From an uncultured Desulfobacterium sp. (lineage in GTDB: Bacteria > Desulfobacterota > DSM-4660 > Desulfatiglandales > Desulfatiglandaceae), in assembly GCA_900258555.1 (NCBI GenBank), contig LT984856.1, positions 72,557-110,109 of the forward strand: a stretch of DNA of 37,553 bases, in the 5' to 3' direction. Of this stretch, positions 1 to 8,235 are shown piece by piece (positions within the stretch are counted from its first letter, which is position 1; each line of letters begins with the position of its first letter). Made by a program: the position numbers and the translations under genes. Below the pieces are notes generated by a model. The model was not told the DNA's origin and did not search any database. It was given only the letters and a program-made list of their open reading frames with translations.

Positions 1-125
1 CAAACCCTATAGGAAAAGTCCGCAAAAATTTGCCTTTTTTCAAACAATTAAATGAACTATCAAATTTTACACAATTAAATTGACACTACCCAGAATCATA
101 TCTCAAATCAACCAAAGGCCTCAAA

Positions 126-707
126 TTGTCATGGTCAGCTTTGGCCCGATTTCAATCCATTTTTAAAAAACATCATATTTCGACTATACAACGACCATGG
201 GTGCGTTTAGTTGCAAGGACCATTGACTATATGCTGACTGCTTCATGCTTACAGATTTTAGGATTTAACACTATCCTTCTGACGACAGAGTTCTCTTGGA
301 TCCTTTTCCCGATTTTTTTGGTCACTGCATGGATAATTATTGAGGCCGCCTTTTTGAGCTTATTCGGCTGCACTCCAGGAAAATGGCTATTGGAAACAAC
401 TGTATATGATATATTCCAACTTAAACCAACATTTTCAGGGGCGCTAAGAAGGAGCATTTCTGTCTGGTGCAACGGCATAGGTATGGGTGTTCCATTTATT
501 GCCCCTGTTACCATGGCAATTTCATATTACCGAATTAAAAAAAAGGCTCTAACATCATGGGATAGTGACGGCAGATTTTCAATCAGGCATGAAGAAATCG
601 GTAAGATCAGAATATCTTTCATCATAATACTTTTTATTATAATGATATATTGTCTTGCCAGAAACAAATCTAATACCGTATCAATTTTTTTGGGGCACTT
701 TTTTTGA
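126..707 (+). CDS. RDD family integral membrane protein
   Basis: This is a 193-residue RDD-domain membrane protein; the family is poorly characterised and some members have been linked to ion transport. An Arg-Asp pair lies at the start of the first membrane segment (ARTIDYML, about residues 30-37). The family signature GCTPGKWLL follows near residue 81. There are hydrophobic segments at about 35-55, 57-78, 115-133 and 163-178. The start is TTG at 126, the first usable start after an in-frame stop at 81-83; the ATG at 131 is in another frame, and no strong ribosome binding site is seen. The gene converges on the PilZ gene and their 3' ends overlap by 38 bp. The family call is good; the function is unknown. 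Confidence 0.8.
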   Translation: MSWSALARFQSIFKKHHISTIQRPWVRLVARTIDYMLTASCLQILGFNTILLTTEFSWILFPIFLVTAWIIIEAAFLSLFGCTPGKWLLETTVYDIFQLKPTFSGALRRSISVWCNGIGMGVPFIAPVTMAISYYRIKKKALTSWDSDGRFSIRHEEIGKIRISFIIILFIIMIYCLARNKSNTVSIFLGHFF

Positions 708-1407
708 AAAATTCTCTTTGAAGTCCATATATCAGTTCCCTCAAGGCGCTGAGATCCTTTTTAGACATTGAAATAAACTGGAGTCCAAAGCGATAATTTC
801 CCGGTCTTGATTTGCTGCTCGACCTGATTATCAATGCTTGGTCTACTTTAACCTCAATCATTTTTCCGTCTGATTGGGTGATCAATGTAACATCCTTCAA
901 TATAGTCCCCGGCTCAAAATTATGAGCACGATTTTCGTTTTCATTAAACCTATCAAATTCAGCAAAAACCCCGCCCATGCTAATGTTGATAACATTCATT
1001 GCAAAATTAATTTCATCCAGTCTAAAAAATATCCTTGATCCCTGTGGAATGGACAATCTGAAATCTTTTCTTCGCAGAACAGCTGAAATGGATTTGGGGA
1101 AAATAAGATGGATGGAATTTTCTAATATTTTTTTTACAGAGGTTATAAACTCATATGGGGATCCATCTGATGAGCTAAATTCAAATTTTATATTGCACGC
1201 ATCCAGCCCAATTACTTCCTCTTTAAATCCAGTTGGTGATTTAATGACAAAACAGGGGATATCATCTTCAGTCCTGAGCTCTGTGACCGTGGTCACTTGC
1301 TCATAATCCTTTCCCAGGATCACCAATTTTATGGGCTTTCGGCCAGATCTAAGGTCATCTAGGGCGCTGAATCTGCTACTTCCCGTAATCCTTTTCTGCT
1401 TCTCCAT
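670..1407 (-). CDS. YcgR-like two-domain PilZ protein
   Basis: A 245-residue cytoplasmic protein predicted to bind cyclic di-GMP. The C-terminal half is a PilZ domain. It has the RxxxR motif (R113 and R117 in RRKDFR) and, after a short strand region, the NxSxxG motif (N141, S143, G146). Both elements needed for nucleotide binding are therefore intact. Residues 20-105 form a beta-rich N-terminal domain in the position of the YcgR/PilZN flagellar-brake domain; that assignment rests on architecture. It is the last gene of a leftward cluster, 30 bp after the MinD-like gene, and probably acts as its cyclic-di-GMP effector. Its 3' end runs 38 bp into the RDD gene. Confidence 0.85.
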   Translation of the reverse strand: MEKQKRITGSSRFSALDDLRSGRKPIKLVILGKDYEQVTTVTELRTEDDIPCFVIKSPTGFKEEVIGLDACNIKFEFSSSDGSPYEFITSVKKILENSIHLIFPKSISAVLRRKDFRLSIPQGSRIFFRLDEINFAMNVINISMGGVFAEFDRFNENENRAHNFEPGTILKDVTLITQSDGKMIEVKVDQALIIRSSSKSRPGNYRFGLQFISMSKKDLSALRELIYGLQREFFKKSAPKKLIRY

Positions 1408-1437
1408 CGTCCCAGGACCTGATAATTCCCGTGTGAC

Positions 1438-2637
1438 TTAACCTGCCTTACTCCTCTCAAGAAAGGCCTCAAAATCAAGGGGAATAATTGTAGCCTCGCT
1501 GTTTGAAGTGTCAATACAGTTTTCAACATTCTTTGGTGGTTCTATCCTGCCATTTTCCATAATTTTTCTGATAGCGCCAATATCTTGAGATATGCAGGAA
1601 ATATGTTTAACAAGGCCATCCAACAGGTAATGGATTCCATGCATTAGATCCTGATTCTCAACTGCATCTGTATTAACTACGGGGATGTCATTTGCATTTT
1701 TTTCAAGGGCATTACTCCCTTCGTCCCTTTCATCAGCAGCATCATTAACAATCAAAATCTTTTCCTTTTCAGGGACCTGACCCTGAATGTTACTTTGTTC
1801 TCCTGTCGCCTTAGACCCGGACATCTTAAGGGGGCAACTAAAAACTTTCAAGAATCTTGTCCAGAAGGCATCTATTCGAAAGTCCTCAATGTTATCCGTC
1901 TTTTTATTTATGAGATGTTTGGCAATGCTTTTAATGCAGCTTGAGGCAATGGAATTAGGATAAAGATGAATAAAGGGTTTCTGTTCCTTAACAGCCTTGA
2001 CGACGTTCTCATCCTGCATCACCGCACCAAGAGGCACAACCTTAATAGGTAAAAATTTTTGGACGGTTTCCTTAAATTTTGTAAAAACCATTTTTGCGTT
2101 TTCGATATTTTTGCTGTGGTTTACGGTAACCATTACAGAATTTTTGTAACCATTGATAGATAGAATTTTAAGCAGGGAATATGCATCAGTCAGAGAAGTC
2201 GGCTCAGGTGTGACGAGCAAAATCACCTCTGAGGAAATCATACAAAACGATATGACATTCTTGGAGATACCGGCGGACGTATCCAAGACAAAGTAATCAT
2301 ACCTGCCCTTCAATTCAGAAAAAGACTTCACTAAAAAATCAAGCTTGTCCTCCTCAAGATTTGCTATCCTCTCAACTCCGGAACTGCCTGGGATAATATC
2401 AACCCCTTTGTAGTTCTTAATCAAGATATCATCAATACTCTTACCATTTAATATAACATCCGTAAGATCATGTTCTGGATAAAGCCCAAAAAGGATATTT
2501 ATATTGGCGAGTCCCAGATCAGCATCAAAGAGACACACGCGATAACCCAGACTGGCTATATACAGAGCGAGATTGCCGCTGATGTTTGTCTTGCCTACCC
2601 CGCCTTTTCCGCTGGTGATGGTAATTAGCCTTGACAT
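1438..2637 (-). CDS. MinD/FlhG-like P-loop ATPase with C-terminal extension
   Basis: A 399-residue ParA/MinD-superfamily ATPase, a group of switches that position flagella, pili or division sites. The deviant Walker A motif SGKGGVGKT is at 9-17, with signature lysine K11 and P-loop K16. It is followed by FDADLGLANINILFG and a Walker B-like FVLDTSAGIS. These resemble FlhG/FleN more than ParA. The N-terminal DQAxxLR segment by which FlhG stimulates FlhF is absent, and no flhF is nearby. After about residue 265 there is an unrecognised tail of about 130 residues: a polar acidic linker, then a helical-looking stretch near 325-350. It overlaps the upstream MshEN-repeat gene by 13 bp, which suggests translational coupling. 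Confidence 0.85.
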   Translation of the reverse strand: MSRLITITSGKGGVGKTNISGNLALYIASLGYRVCLFDADLGLANINILFGLYPEHDLTDVILNGKSIDDILIKNYKGVDIIPGSSGVERIANLEEDKLDFLVKSFSELKGRYDYFVLDTSAGISKNVISFCMISSEVILLVTPEPTSLTDAYSLLKILSINGYKNSVMVTVNHSKNIENAKMVFTKFKETVQKFLPIKVVPLGAVMQDENVVKAVKEQKPFIHLYPNSIASSCIKSIAKHLINKKTDNIEDFRIDAFWTRFLKVFSCPLKMSGSKATGEQSNIQGQVPEKEKILIVNDAADERDEGSNALEKNANDIPVVNTDAVENQDLMHGIHYLLDGLVKHISCISQDIGAIRKIMENGRIEPPKNVENCIDTSNSEATIIPLDFEAFLERSKAG

Positions 2638-3992
2638 TGAACGGTCTCCTTATCAGACGCCTGGACATTATTCATCCGACTGCTTTCTACAATTGGAGCG
2701 GCGAGTATTTCTACCTTTCCATTTCGTCCTTCAATATAGAATGAAATATTGCTGCAATGAAACTTGCTGCATATGGTATTGAAATTATCTATAATAAATT
2801 CTTTGAATAATGCCTCATTAACGTCTAGGCCTTCTCCACCAAGTTCCATCTTTAAATTTTTGTATTTTTTATATAGCCTGTCAATTATCACTCTGTCAGT
2901 AGCATTTGATAATACTACCTTATCTTGCCAAACAGCAGCCCGTTGGTCATTAATATCCAAAACCTTTGATGTATCCAACAGTTCCCCATATAGAATCGAG
3001 AAGAGTTGCTCGAATTTTTCATCGGTAATCAACATACAGTTTATCCTGATATTGCTTTTTAGAGACTTTAATTCATCAACTATTTTGATTCTTGACGGGT
3101 TTGATATAGCCACTGTCAAGTTACCGCCATTTAAGAACAACGGCAGAACTAGTTTTTCTTCAGCATACTTCTGCCCTATCAGGTCTCTGAGTGATGCCTT
3201 TTGTTTTTCATAAAAAATAAAGCCATCAAGATTATAAAACGGGATGTTGTACTGAACTGACAGAGCATAATAGAGCTGATCAACCGTAATAATACTTCTT
3301 TTGACCAGAATCATGCCTAAGGTTTCGCCCTTGTGGTTTTGCTCACTAAGCACCTTTTCCAAGGTAGACCTGTCTATGATATCCTGCTGCAGCAAGATCT
3401 CTCCAAGTCTAAGCCTTTTATTATATCGTTGAAAGACTAGATTCAATTCTGAAAGAGTAATAAGATTCAAGTCACAAAGGATTTCCCCAAGTGCCCTCTT
3501 ATACCTCTTAAATCTGAATGCATCCTCAAGTTCCTGTTCGGTAATCATATTGAGCTTTAGGGCAAGCTTTCCAAGTTTAATACCATCGAGTCTTCTCTTA
3601 AGTAGGTCTTCCAGTTCATTCTGACCGATAATACCCTGTCTGACCAGCACTTCACCGATGCCTTCATTATTTTTTTTCTTGTTGAGAGATTCTCTTAGCT
3701 TAAGTTCACTGATGACCCCGCTTTTTATTATCACAGACTCAACTTCTTGTTGAATATCAGGATGCAACATCAACATTTTGAGTTGTTCTTCTGTAAGAAA
3801 TCCTTTTTTGACAAGGATCATACCAAGTGGCATTTTTATTTCTTCAGACTCTTTTTTCTGAATATCGATGGCCTTTTTCAGTTTTTCTTCCTGCAAAAAA
3901 CCTTCTTTGACCAGCAGTTCCCCAATCTTTAAGGAAGGCGGGGTCTTTTCAGAGTTTATATTTATCTTCTTTTGCGTATTACTTAGTACCAT
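2625..3992 (-). CDS. Tandem MshEN-type repeat protein without ATPase domain
   Basis: A 455-residue protein built from the N-terminal module of type II secretion/type IV pilus ATPases (GspE/MshE-N). About eight copies of a 26-28-residue motif (pattern LGxxLvxxgxIxxxxLxxaLxxq) fill residues 22-249, beginning near 22, 55, 83, 111, 139, 167, 195 and 224. The last copy runs into the usual second half of the module (IPFYNLDGF, then a stretch near 260-340). No Walker A or B motif follows; the final 100 residues are unrecognised. In MshE two such motifs bind cyclic di-GMP, so a sensor or scaffold role is inferred. ATG 3992 was chosen; an in-frame TTG at 4010 would add six residues, and neither has a clear ribosome binding site. 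Confidence 0.8.
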   Translation of the reverse strand: MVLSNTQKKININSEKTPPSLKIGELLVKEGFLQEEKLKKAIDIQKKESEEIKMPLGMILVKKGFLTEEQLKMLMLHPDIQQEVESVIIKSGVISELKLRESLNKKKNNEGIGEVLVRQGIIGQNELEDLLKRRLDGIKLGKLALKLNMITEQELEDAFRFKRYKRALGEILCDLNLITLSELNLVFQRYNKRLRLGEILLQQDIIDRSTLEKVLSEQNHKGETLGMILVKRSIITVDQLYYALSVQYNIPFYNLDGFIFYEKQKASLRDLIGQKYAEEKLVLPLFLNGGNLTVAISNPSRIKIVDELKSLKSNIRINCMLITDEKFEQLFSILYGELLDTSKVLDINDQRAAVWQDKVVLSNATDRVIIDRLYKKYKNLKMELGGEGLDVNEALFKEFIIDNFNTICSKFHCSNISFYIEGRNGKVEILAAPIVESSRMNNVQASDKETVQCQG

Positions 3993-4046
3993 AATCAGAC
4001 AACTTACCAAGAGCTATTTAATTTGCTTAGGAAGCACCATCAATAA

Positions 4047-5192
4047 CTATGACTGCAAGGCAAACGAATCTCCATCCTGATAATGTGAATCACGAATATC
4101 TTCCCGATTCGATCCGGCCTCATCCTTAAGCTTATTGGCCTCCATTAATATCATCATAAGAGGTTTATTAATTTCTTTCTTTTCCTTCCTGCAAGTATCT
4201 TCAATTTCGATTAGACTGTTTTCCCAGGAGATAATCTGATATGCCGCTTTTTCCCCTTGCAGGTCATCTGTCTCTGCATCAATTAGCCCGCCTTTCAAGA
4301 AATACATTTGGCCGGTTCTGTGATTTGATTTTACCGTCAGAGTACATGTCTTCTCTTCGACTTCAACCAGTTGGAGAAATGCGGAAGTGCTTATACCGTG
4401 GATCTGTCCCCCACCTCTGTTTAACTCATCATATACCATCTCCGTTAGTACCTTTGTGTCCAACGGTTTTTCCATATACCTTGCAGGGCCATAAAGTTTT
4501 CTTATTCGTTCTTCCACCCCGTTAGAAATAGACCATGCCATAACAATTACGGGTATTTTTGGATAATTGTCCTTTAAATAGGATAGAAGCTCAAACCCGT
4601 TCATTTCAGGCATCTCCAAGTCAGTTATCAACATGTCAATTTTCATAATATCCAGGATCTTTGCAGCCACTTTTCCATTCTCAGAAGTCAATACCCCATA
4701 CTCCGCATAACCTTTCAGAGTGCTTGATATTATTGATCTTACATTAGGATCATCATCAACAACCAAAATTTTTCTAAGCGGACGTGGTTTATTCGGATCT
4801 TCATCCTCAATATTAATGTTCATTTTATATTGTTGAATTCCTGCATTCAGAGCCATTGACAATACATGGGACTTAAAAGGCCTGATTAAAAACCTGAAAA
4901 TCCTCCCGTCATTAACCGCCTTAATAGCAGTTTCCAAATGTTCCTGACCAATAAGGAGTATACAGGCTATAGGGAAAAAGACCTCCGTTGCGCGGCCAAG
5001 AAACGTCAGGCCGTCCATTCCCTGCATGGTGATATCCGCAACGACGACTGCATGTGGTCCATGATTTGTAAGTTCTTCAATGCCCTGTTCAATACCAAGG
5101 GCTGTCACAATCGTAAATTCACTCTTTAGATCCCTTTGGAAAAAATCCAGAACTCTTGCATCATCATTTACGAGCAACACCTTATCTGTCAT
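4047..5192 (-). CDS. Double-receiver response regulator with PATAN (DUF4388) domain
   Basis: A 381-residue regulator with two receiver domains and no DNA-binding domain. REC1 (2-120) keeps the acidic pair D10/D11 and phospho-acceptor D53. The switch Thr is I81 and the conserved Lys is R104 (FLIRPF), so REC1 may not signal conventionally. REC2 (139-255) has D146-D148, D191 in the sequence TDLEMPEMNG and K242 in EKP; its switch Thr/Ser is A219. Residues about 260-330, including GQMYFLKGGLIDAET, match the PATAN/DUF4388 protein-interaction domain, followed by a charged tail. It is the first gene of the leftward cluster, with a purine-rich ribosome binding site (AGAGGGAG) just upstream of the ATG. 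It probably receives a phosphorylation signal for the downstream proteins. Confidence 0.85.
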   Translation of the reverse strand: MTDKVLLVNDDARVLDFFQRDLKSEFTIVTALGIEQGIEELTNHGPHAVVVADITMQGMDGLTFLGRATEVFFPIACILLIGQEHLETAIKAVNDGRIFRFLIRPFKSHVLSMALNAGIQQYKMNINIEDEDPNKPRPLRKILVVDDDPNVRSIISSTLKGYAEYGVLTSENGKVAAKILDIMKIDMLITDLEMPEMNGFELLSYLKDNYPKIPVIVMAWSISNGVEERIRKLYGPARYMEKPLDTKVLTEMVYDELNRGGGQIHGISTSAFLQLVEVEEKTCTLTVKSNHRTGQMYFLKGGLIDAETDDLQGEKAAYQIISWENSLIEIEDTCRKEKKEINKPLMMILMEANKLKDEAGSNREDIRDSHYQDGDSFALQS

Positions 5193-5234
5193 AGAATCTC
5201 CCTCTGGCTGTCAAAGATCGGGTAAAAAAACAGC

Positions 5235-5263
5235 CATATAATAGGCCAAGATTTATGTAACAA
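5235..5263 (-). promoter_or_regulatory. Candidate sigma-70 promoter for the signalling cluster
   Basis: On the minus strand TTGTTA (5263-5258) is followed after 17 bases by TATATG (5240-5235). This lies about 40 bases before the ATG of the REC-REC-PATAN gene. Both hexamers match four of six consensus bases, so the assignment is tentative. Confidence 0.35.
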
Positions 5264-5641
5264 CTTGGAGTATCAATCAATTTTCACTCAATAGCAAATA
5301 ACAGGCTCAAAAAAGACGGCTTCTGATTTATATGATGCACGAATCATGCCTAAGAAAGTATCTAAGGGAGCTGAATAAAAATTTGGCATATGGTTCGGTG
5401 ACTTATATTCTGGGCAAATGCCCCCCGCATTTCTATTGTTGACAGTGGTCAGGTTTCACTAACATCTGTTTGAAGTAAAATTGAAGGATAGGAGATCAAA
5501 AAACAGTGGACAAATTGAACCCATTTAGATTGATCCCAACACATTTGTCAGGCAGCATTTGACCTGAGCAAGGTTCTACTGGTATCAGATGTACCTATCC
5601 AGTCAAGCTTCCTATCGTCAAAAATGCCTATAAATTTTTTC

Positions 5642-5668
5642 TTGATAACCTACCCCGGTATGTATGAT
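5642..5668 (+). promoter_or_regulatory. Weak candidate promoter for the small PilZ gene
   Basis: TTGATA at 5642-5647 and TATGAT at 5663-5668 are good hexamers, but the spacer is only 15 bases. The position, about 57 bases before the ATG at 5725, fits. The short spacing keeps confidence low. Confidence 0.25.
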
Positions 5669-5724
5669 CATTAGGTTAGACATGTTTTCATATGCTAAAT
5701 GTTTGCATGTTGGAGATAACTTTC

Positions 5725-6084
5725 ATGAGACCTGATGAAAGAAGGAAATATCCGCGAATAAAAACCGACAATCTGATGTCTTATGCCTGCACAGACGATA
5801 CCGGGCAAGAACTGAACCAAGGGATTGGGACTGCTCTGGACATAAGTCAGGGAGGGTTGCTCCTTGAAAGCCATTCGCCTATTGAGGCGAAAAAGATCCT
5901 GCTGACCTTTATTGACCCTGACAATGAATTCTTTGAGATTAACGGCGAAATTGCCTATTGCAAAGAAATCAAGACAGGAATGTTTCAAACGGGGATACGC
6001 TTCTCCGAAAATAATAAAAATATAAGAAAAGCTATTGTTAGTATAGTAAAGACATATAACGTACAAAAACAATCAGAAAAATAA
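5725..6084 (+). CDS. Single-domain PilZ protein
   Basis: A 119-residue protein that is almost entirely one PilZ domain. The cyclic-di-GMP motifs are complete: RxxxR (R7 and R11 in RRKYPR) and DxSxxG (D39, S41, G44 in DISQGG). ATG 5725 is preferred over in-frame ATGs at 5692 and 5707 for two reasons. GGAG at 5712-5715 lies nine bases before it, and homologous domains usually begin with this RRxxPR segment. The gene is transcribed away from the REC/MshEN/MinD/PilZ cluster and is probably a small cyclic-di-GMP adaptor. Its partner cannot be read from the sequence. Confidence 0.85.
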   Translation: MRPDERRKYPRIKTDNLMSYACTDDTGQELNQGIGTALDISQGGLLLESHSPIEAKKILLTFIDPDNEFFEINGEIAYCKEIKTGMFQTGIRFSENNKNIRKAIVSIVKTYNVQKQSEK

Positions 6085-6087
6085 TTA

Positions 6088-6116
6088 CTAATAAGCAGGT
6101 ATTAGATTTTCCTTTT
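6088..6116 (+). terminator. Weak possible terminator after PilZ gene
   Basis: CTAATA (6088-6093) and TATTAG (6100-6105) can pair across a six-base loop, followed by a T-rich run (ATTTTCCTTTTT). The stem is short and AT-rich, so it is weak; it lies between convergent genes where a terminator is expected. Confidence 0.25.
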
Positions 6117-6153
6117 TGACCCCTGGATCCAACTCAGACCGAGTCTCTGTTAT

Positions 6154-7185
6154 TTAAACTACTTGAGAACACGGCTCATTTGCATTTTCGCGTTCATCTT
6201 TTTGATTCTTTAATATTGACATGCCTTCATAGTGTGCAAATAAGAGGCCGACTAAGAGCACTGGTAAAAAATTGACGCCATGGGCGACCGTTGCAAAGGA
6301 CATCGCAGGACCAGCCGGCACCCCGAACATTCCAAGCGTTATCTGGCACAAGTAGTGATAAGTGCCTACATAGCCCGGAGAAGATGGCACAACAACCGCA
6401 ATGGTGGTAATCACCAATAGGACCAGGCTGACAGACCATGTAAGGTGATATGGTCTCACGAAATCAAATGAATGCAGGCAAAAGAAGAAAACAATGCCAT
6501 AGCAGAGCCAGATAATCACCGACAGGATGCCTACATAGACATAATCCTGCCATTTCTTCATGGGCATTATACCAGAGGTAAATCTTTGGATAACAGAGCT
6601 TATCCTCTCTGAAACCCTTCTGGGGAATGGTGTCAAAATAAGATCAACAAAACCCACAGCCTTTGCGGTGAACACTTTAAGAAATACCAGGAAGGCCAGC
6701 AGCCCAAAGGAGCAGGCCAGCATAACATAGCCGCTCTTTATCAGCCAATCGGGAAATGGATAAACAAAAAGTGCCGCCAACATGAGCACAAGAAGGGAAA
6801 ATATGTCAATTATTCTCTCGATAACAATGGTTGCAAAAACAGGGCTCAGGGGGATCTGCCGTTTCTTGCTCAAGACATAGGCCCGAATAAATTCACCAAA
6901 ATGGGCGGGCATAATTAGATTGGCTGAATAACCAATCATAAGAGATGAAAAAAGGCTAAAGGTGTCTATACTCTTGAGAGGAGCAAGCAGATAGCGCCAC
7001 CTGAGTGATCTGAGGTAGTGACTAAAGAAAATAACAATTATCGTGGGAGCCATATACCAGTAATTTGCAGCACTGGCAGCCTGCCACATCTCATAAAAAT
7101 CAACCCTGCGGAATGCAAGATACAGGCACAATAAGCTGATAAGGATGCCAACAACGAATTTTATCTTCTGTTTCGGCCTGTTCAT
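6154..7185 (-). CDS. Flippase-like membrane protein (LPG synthase TM-domain/UPF0104 family)
   Basis: A 343-residue polytopic inner-membrane protein of the lysylphosphatidylglycerol-synthase transmembrane-domain (AglD/MprF N-terminal) family. Members are thought to move lipid-linked intermediates or take part in glycolipid synthesis. Visible family features are SLRWRYLL near residue 60, PAHFGEFIRAYVL near 95, and VIERIIDIFSLLVL near 120. There are about eight hydrophobic segments and a conserved GYVGTYHY region near 275. No catalytic lysyl-transferase domain is attached. It lies 41 bp downstream of the UDP-glucuronate epimerase on the same strand. This suggests export or transfer of a uronic-acid-containing glycolipid or polysaccharide, which is inference. 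Confidence 0.8.
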   Translation of the reverse strand: MNRPKQKIKFVVGILISLLCLYLAFRRVDFYEMWQAASAANYWYMAPTIIVIFFSHYLRSLRWRYLLAPLKSIDTFSLFSSLMIGYSANLIMPAHFGEFIRAYVLSKKRQIPLSPVFATIVIERIIDIFSLLVLMLAALFVYPFPDWLIKSGYVMLACSFGLLAFLVFLKVFTAKAVGFVDLILTPFPRRVSERISSVIQRFTSGIMPMKKWQDYVYVGILSVIIWLCYGIVFFFCLHSFDFVRPYHLTWSVSLVLLVITTIAVVVPSSPGYVGTYHYLCQITLGMFGVPAGPAMSFATVAHGVNFLPVLLVGLLFAHYEGMSILKNQKDERENANEPCSQVV

Positions 7186-7226
7186 CTCTTATTTCAGCCT
7201 ATCTTGGCCTCAAGCGCCCTGGTTTT

Positions 7227-8195
7227 TTAAACCTTATAAAATTCCCTGTACCACTGGACGAACTTTTTAATGCCAATTTCCAGGGTTGTCTTAGGATCAA
7301 AACCTAATAAATCTCTTGACTTCTGGATGTCGGCAGACGTCTCCTTTACGTCCCCTGGCTGCATAGGCATCAAATTTTTTTCGGCCTTCCTGCCCAATTC
7401 ATCCTCAAGAATTTCAATCAATGTCATAAGATGTTCTGTTTTTGAATTACCGAGGTTAAAGACTTCATAGGGAACAGGCCTGTCAATCGCCGCAATGGTC
7501 CCGGCAACAATGTCATCAATATATGTAAAATCCCTCTTCATATCTCCGAAGTTATAAACATTGATGGGCCTGTTATTCAGTATTGCATCGGTAAACAAAA
7601 ACAGGGCCATGTCAGGACGACCCCAAGGTCCATAGACCGTAAAATACCTTAGGCCCGTACAGGGGATATGATAAAGATGACTGTATGCATGGGCCATCAG
7701 TTCATTTGCCTTTTTGGTGGCGGCATAAAGTGATATGGGATTGTCCACCCTGTCATCAACGCTGAACGGGCTCTTCTTGTTGCTCCCGTAAACCGATGAG
7801 GATGAGGCATAGACAAAATTTGAGATTGTATTATGCCGGGCCATTTCCAGCAGGTTCAAGAAACCCTCAAGGTTGCTCTTCTGGTAGGAGAATGGATCTG
7901 TCAGGGAATGCCGTACTCCTGCCTGGGCAGCGAGATTGCAAACCACATCTATCCTTTGCTTATTAAAAATATCTTCCAGAGAGTTTAAGTCTTGAATATC
8001 AATATGATAAAAACTAAACTTATTAAAGGACTTTAATATCTCCAATCTTGCCTTTTTGAGATTTACATCATAGTAGCTGTTAAGATTATCAATCCCAACC
8101 ACTGTTCTGCCGGCCTCAAGCAGTTTTCTTGACAGGCTGAATCCTATAAAGCCGGCCGAGCCAGTTACCAACACGACCCGATCTTCCATTGTCAT
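7227..8195 (-). CDS. UDP-glucuronate 4-epimerase (extended SDR)
   Basis: A 322-residue NAD-dependent sugar-nucleotide epimerase. The Rossmann motif GSAGFIG is near residue 12. The catalytic set is SSSSVYG, then YAATKK (Tyr and Lys of YxxxK), and the block VYGPWGRPDMALF is typical of UDP-glucuronate 4-epimerases rather than GalE. It would convert UDP-glucuronate to UDP-galacturonate for capsule, LPS or exopolysaccharide. The ATG at 8195 has GGTGAGG about 10 bases upstream; an alternative ATG lies two codons in. It is probably co-transcribed with the flippase-like gene. Substrate is inferred from motif similarity; another 4-epimerase specificity is possible. Confidence 0.85.
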   Translation of the reverse strand: MTMEDRVVLVTGSAGFIGFSLSRKLLEAGRTVVGIDNLNSYYDVNLKKARLEILKSFNKFSFYHIDIQDLNSLEDIFNKQRIDVVCNLAAQAGVRHSLTDPFSYQKSNLEGFLNLLEMARHNTISNFVYASSSSVYGSNKKSPFSVDDRVDNPISLYAATKKANELMAHAYSHLYHIPCTGLRYFTVYGPWGRPDMALFLFTDAILNNRPINVYNFGDMKRDFTYIDDIVAGTIAAIDRPVPYEVFNLGNSKTEHLMTLIEILEDELGRKAEKNLMPMQPGDVKETSADIQKSRDLLGFDPKTTLEIGIKKFVQWYREFYKV

Positions 8196-8235
8196 AGCAA
8201 CATTACCTCACCGTACTAGTGGATATTTTTTCGGA

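Larger units (their letters stand above)
5193..5724. other. 532-bp divergent intergenic region
   Basis: No coding region is supported between the leftward REC-PATAN gene and the rightward PilZ gene. The stretch is AT-rich and should hold both divergent promoters; one candidate on each strand is listed separately. No strong hairpin, direct repeat or sigma-54 (GG-N10-GC) element was seen. Confidence 0.5.

Noticed and set aside
1-125. Small GCAAA/TTTGC palindrome followed by T-run near 22-40
   Set aside because: The stem is too short, and the two-base loop cannot form a stable terminator hairpin.
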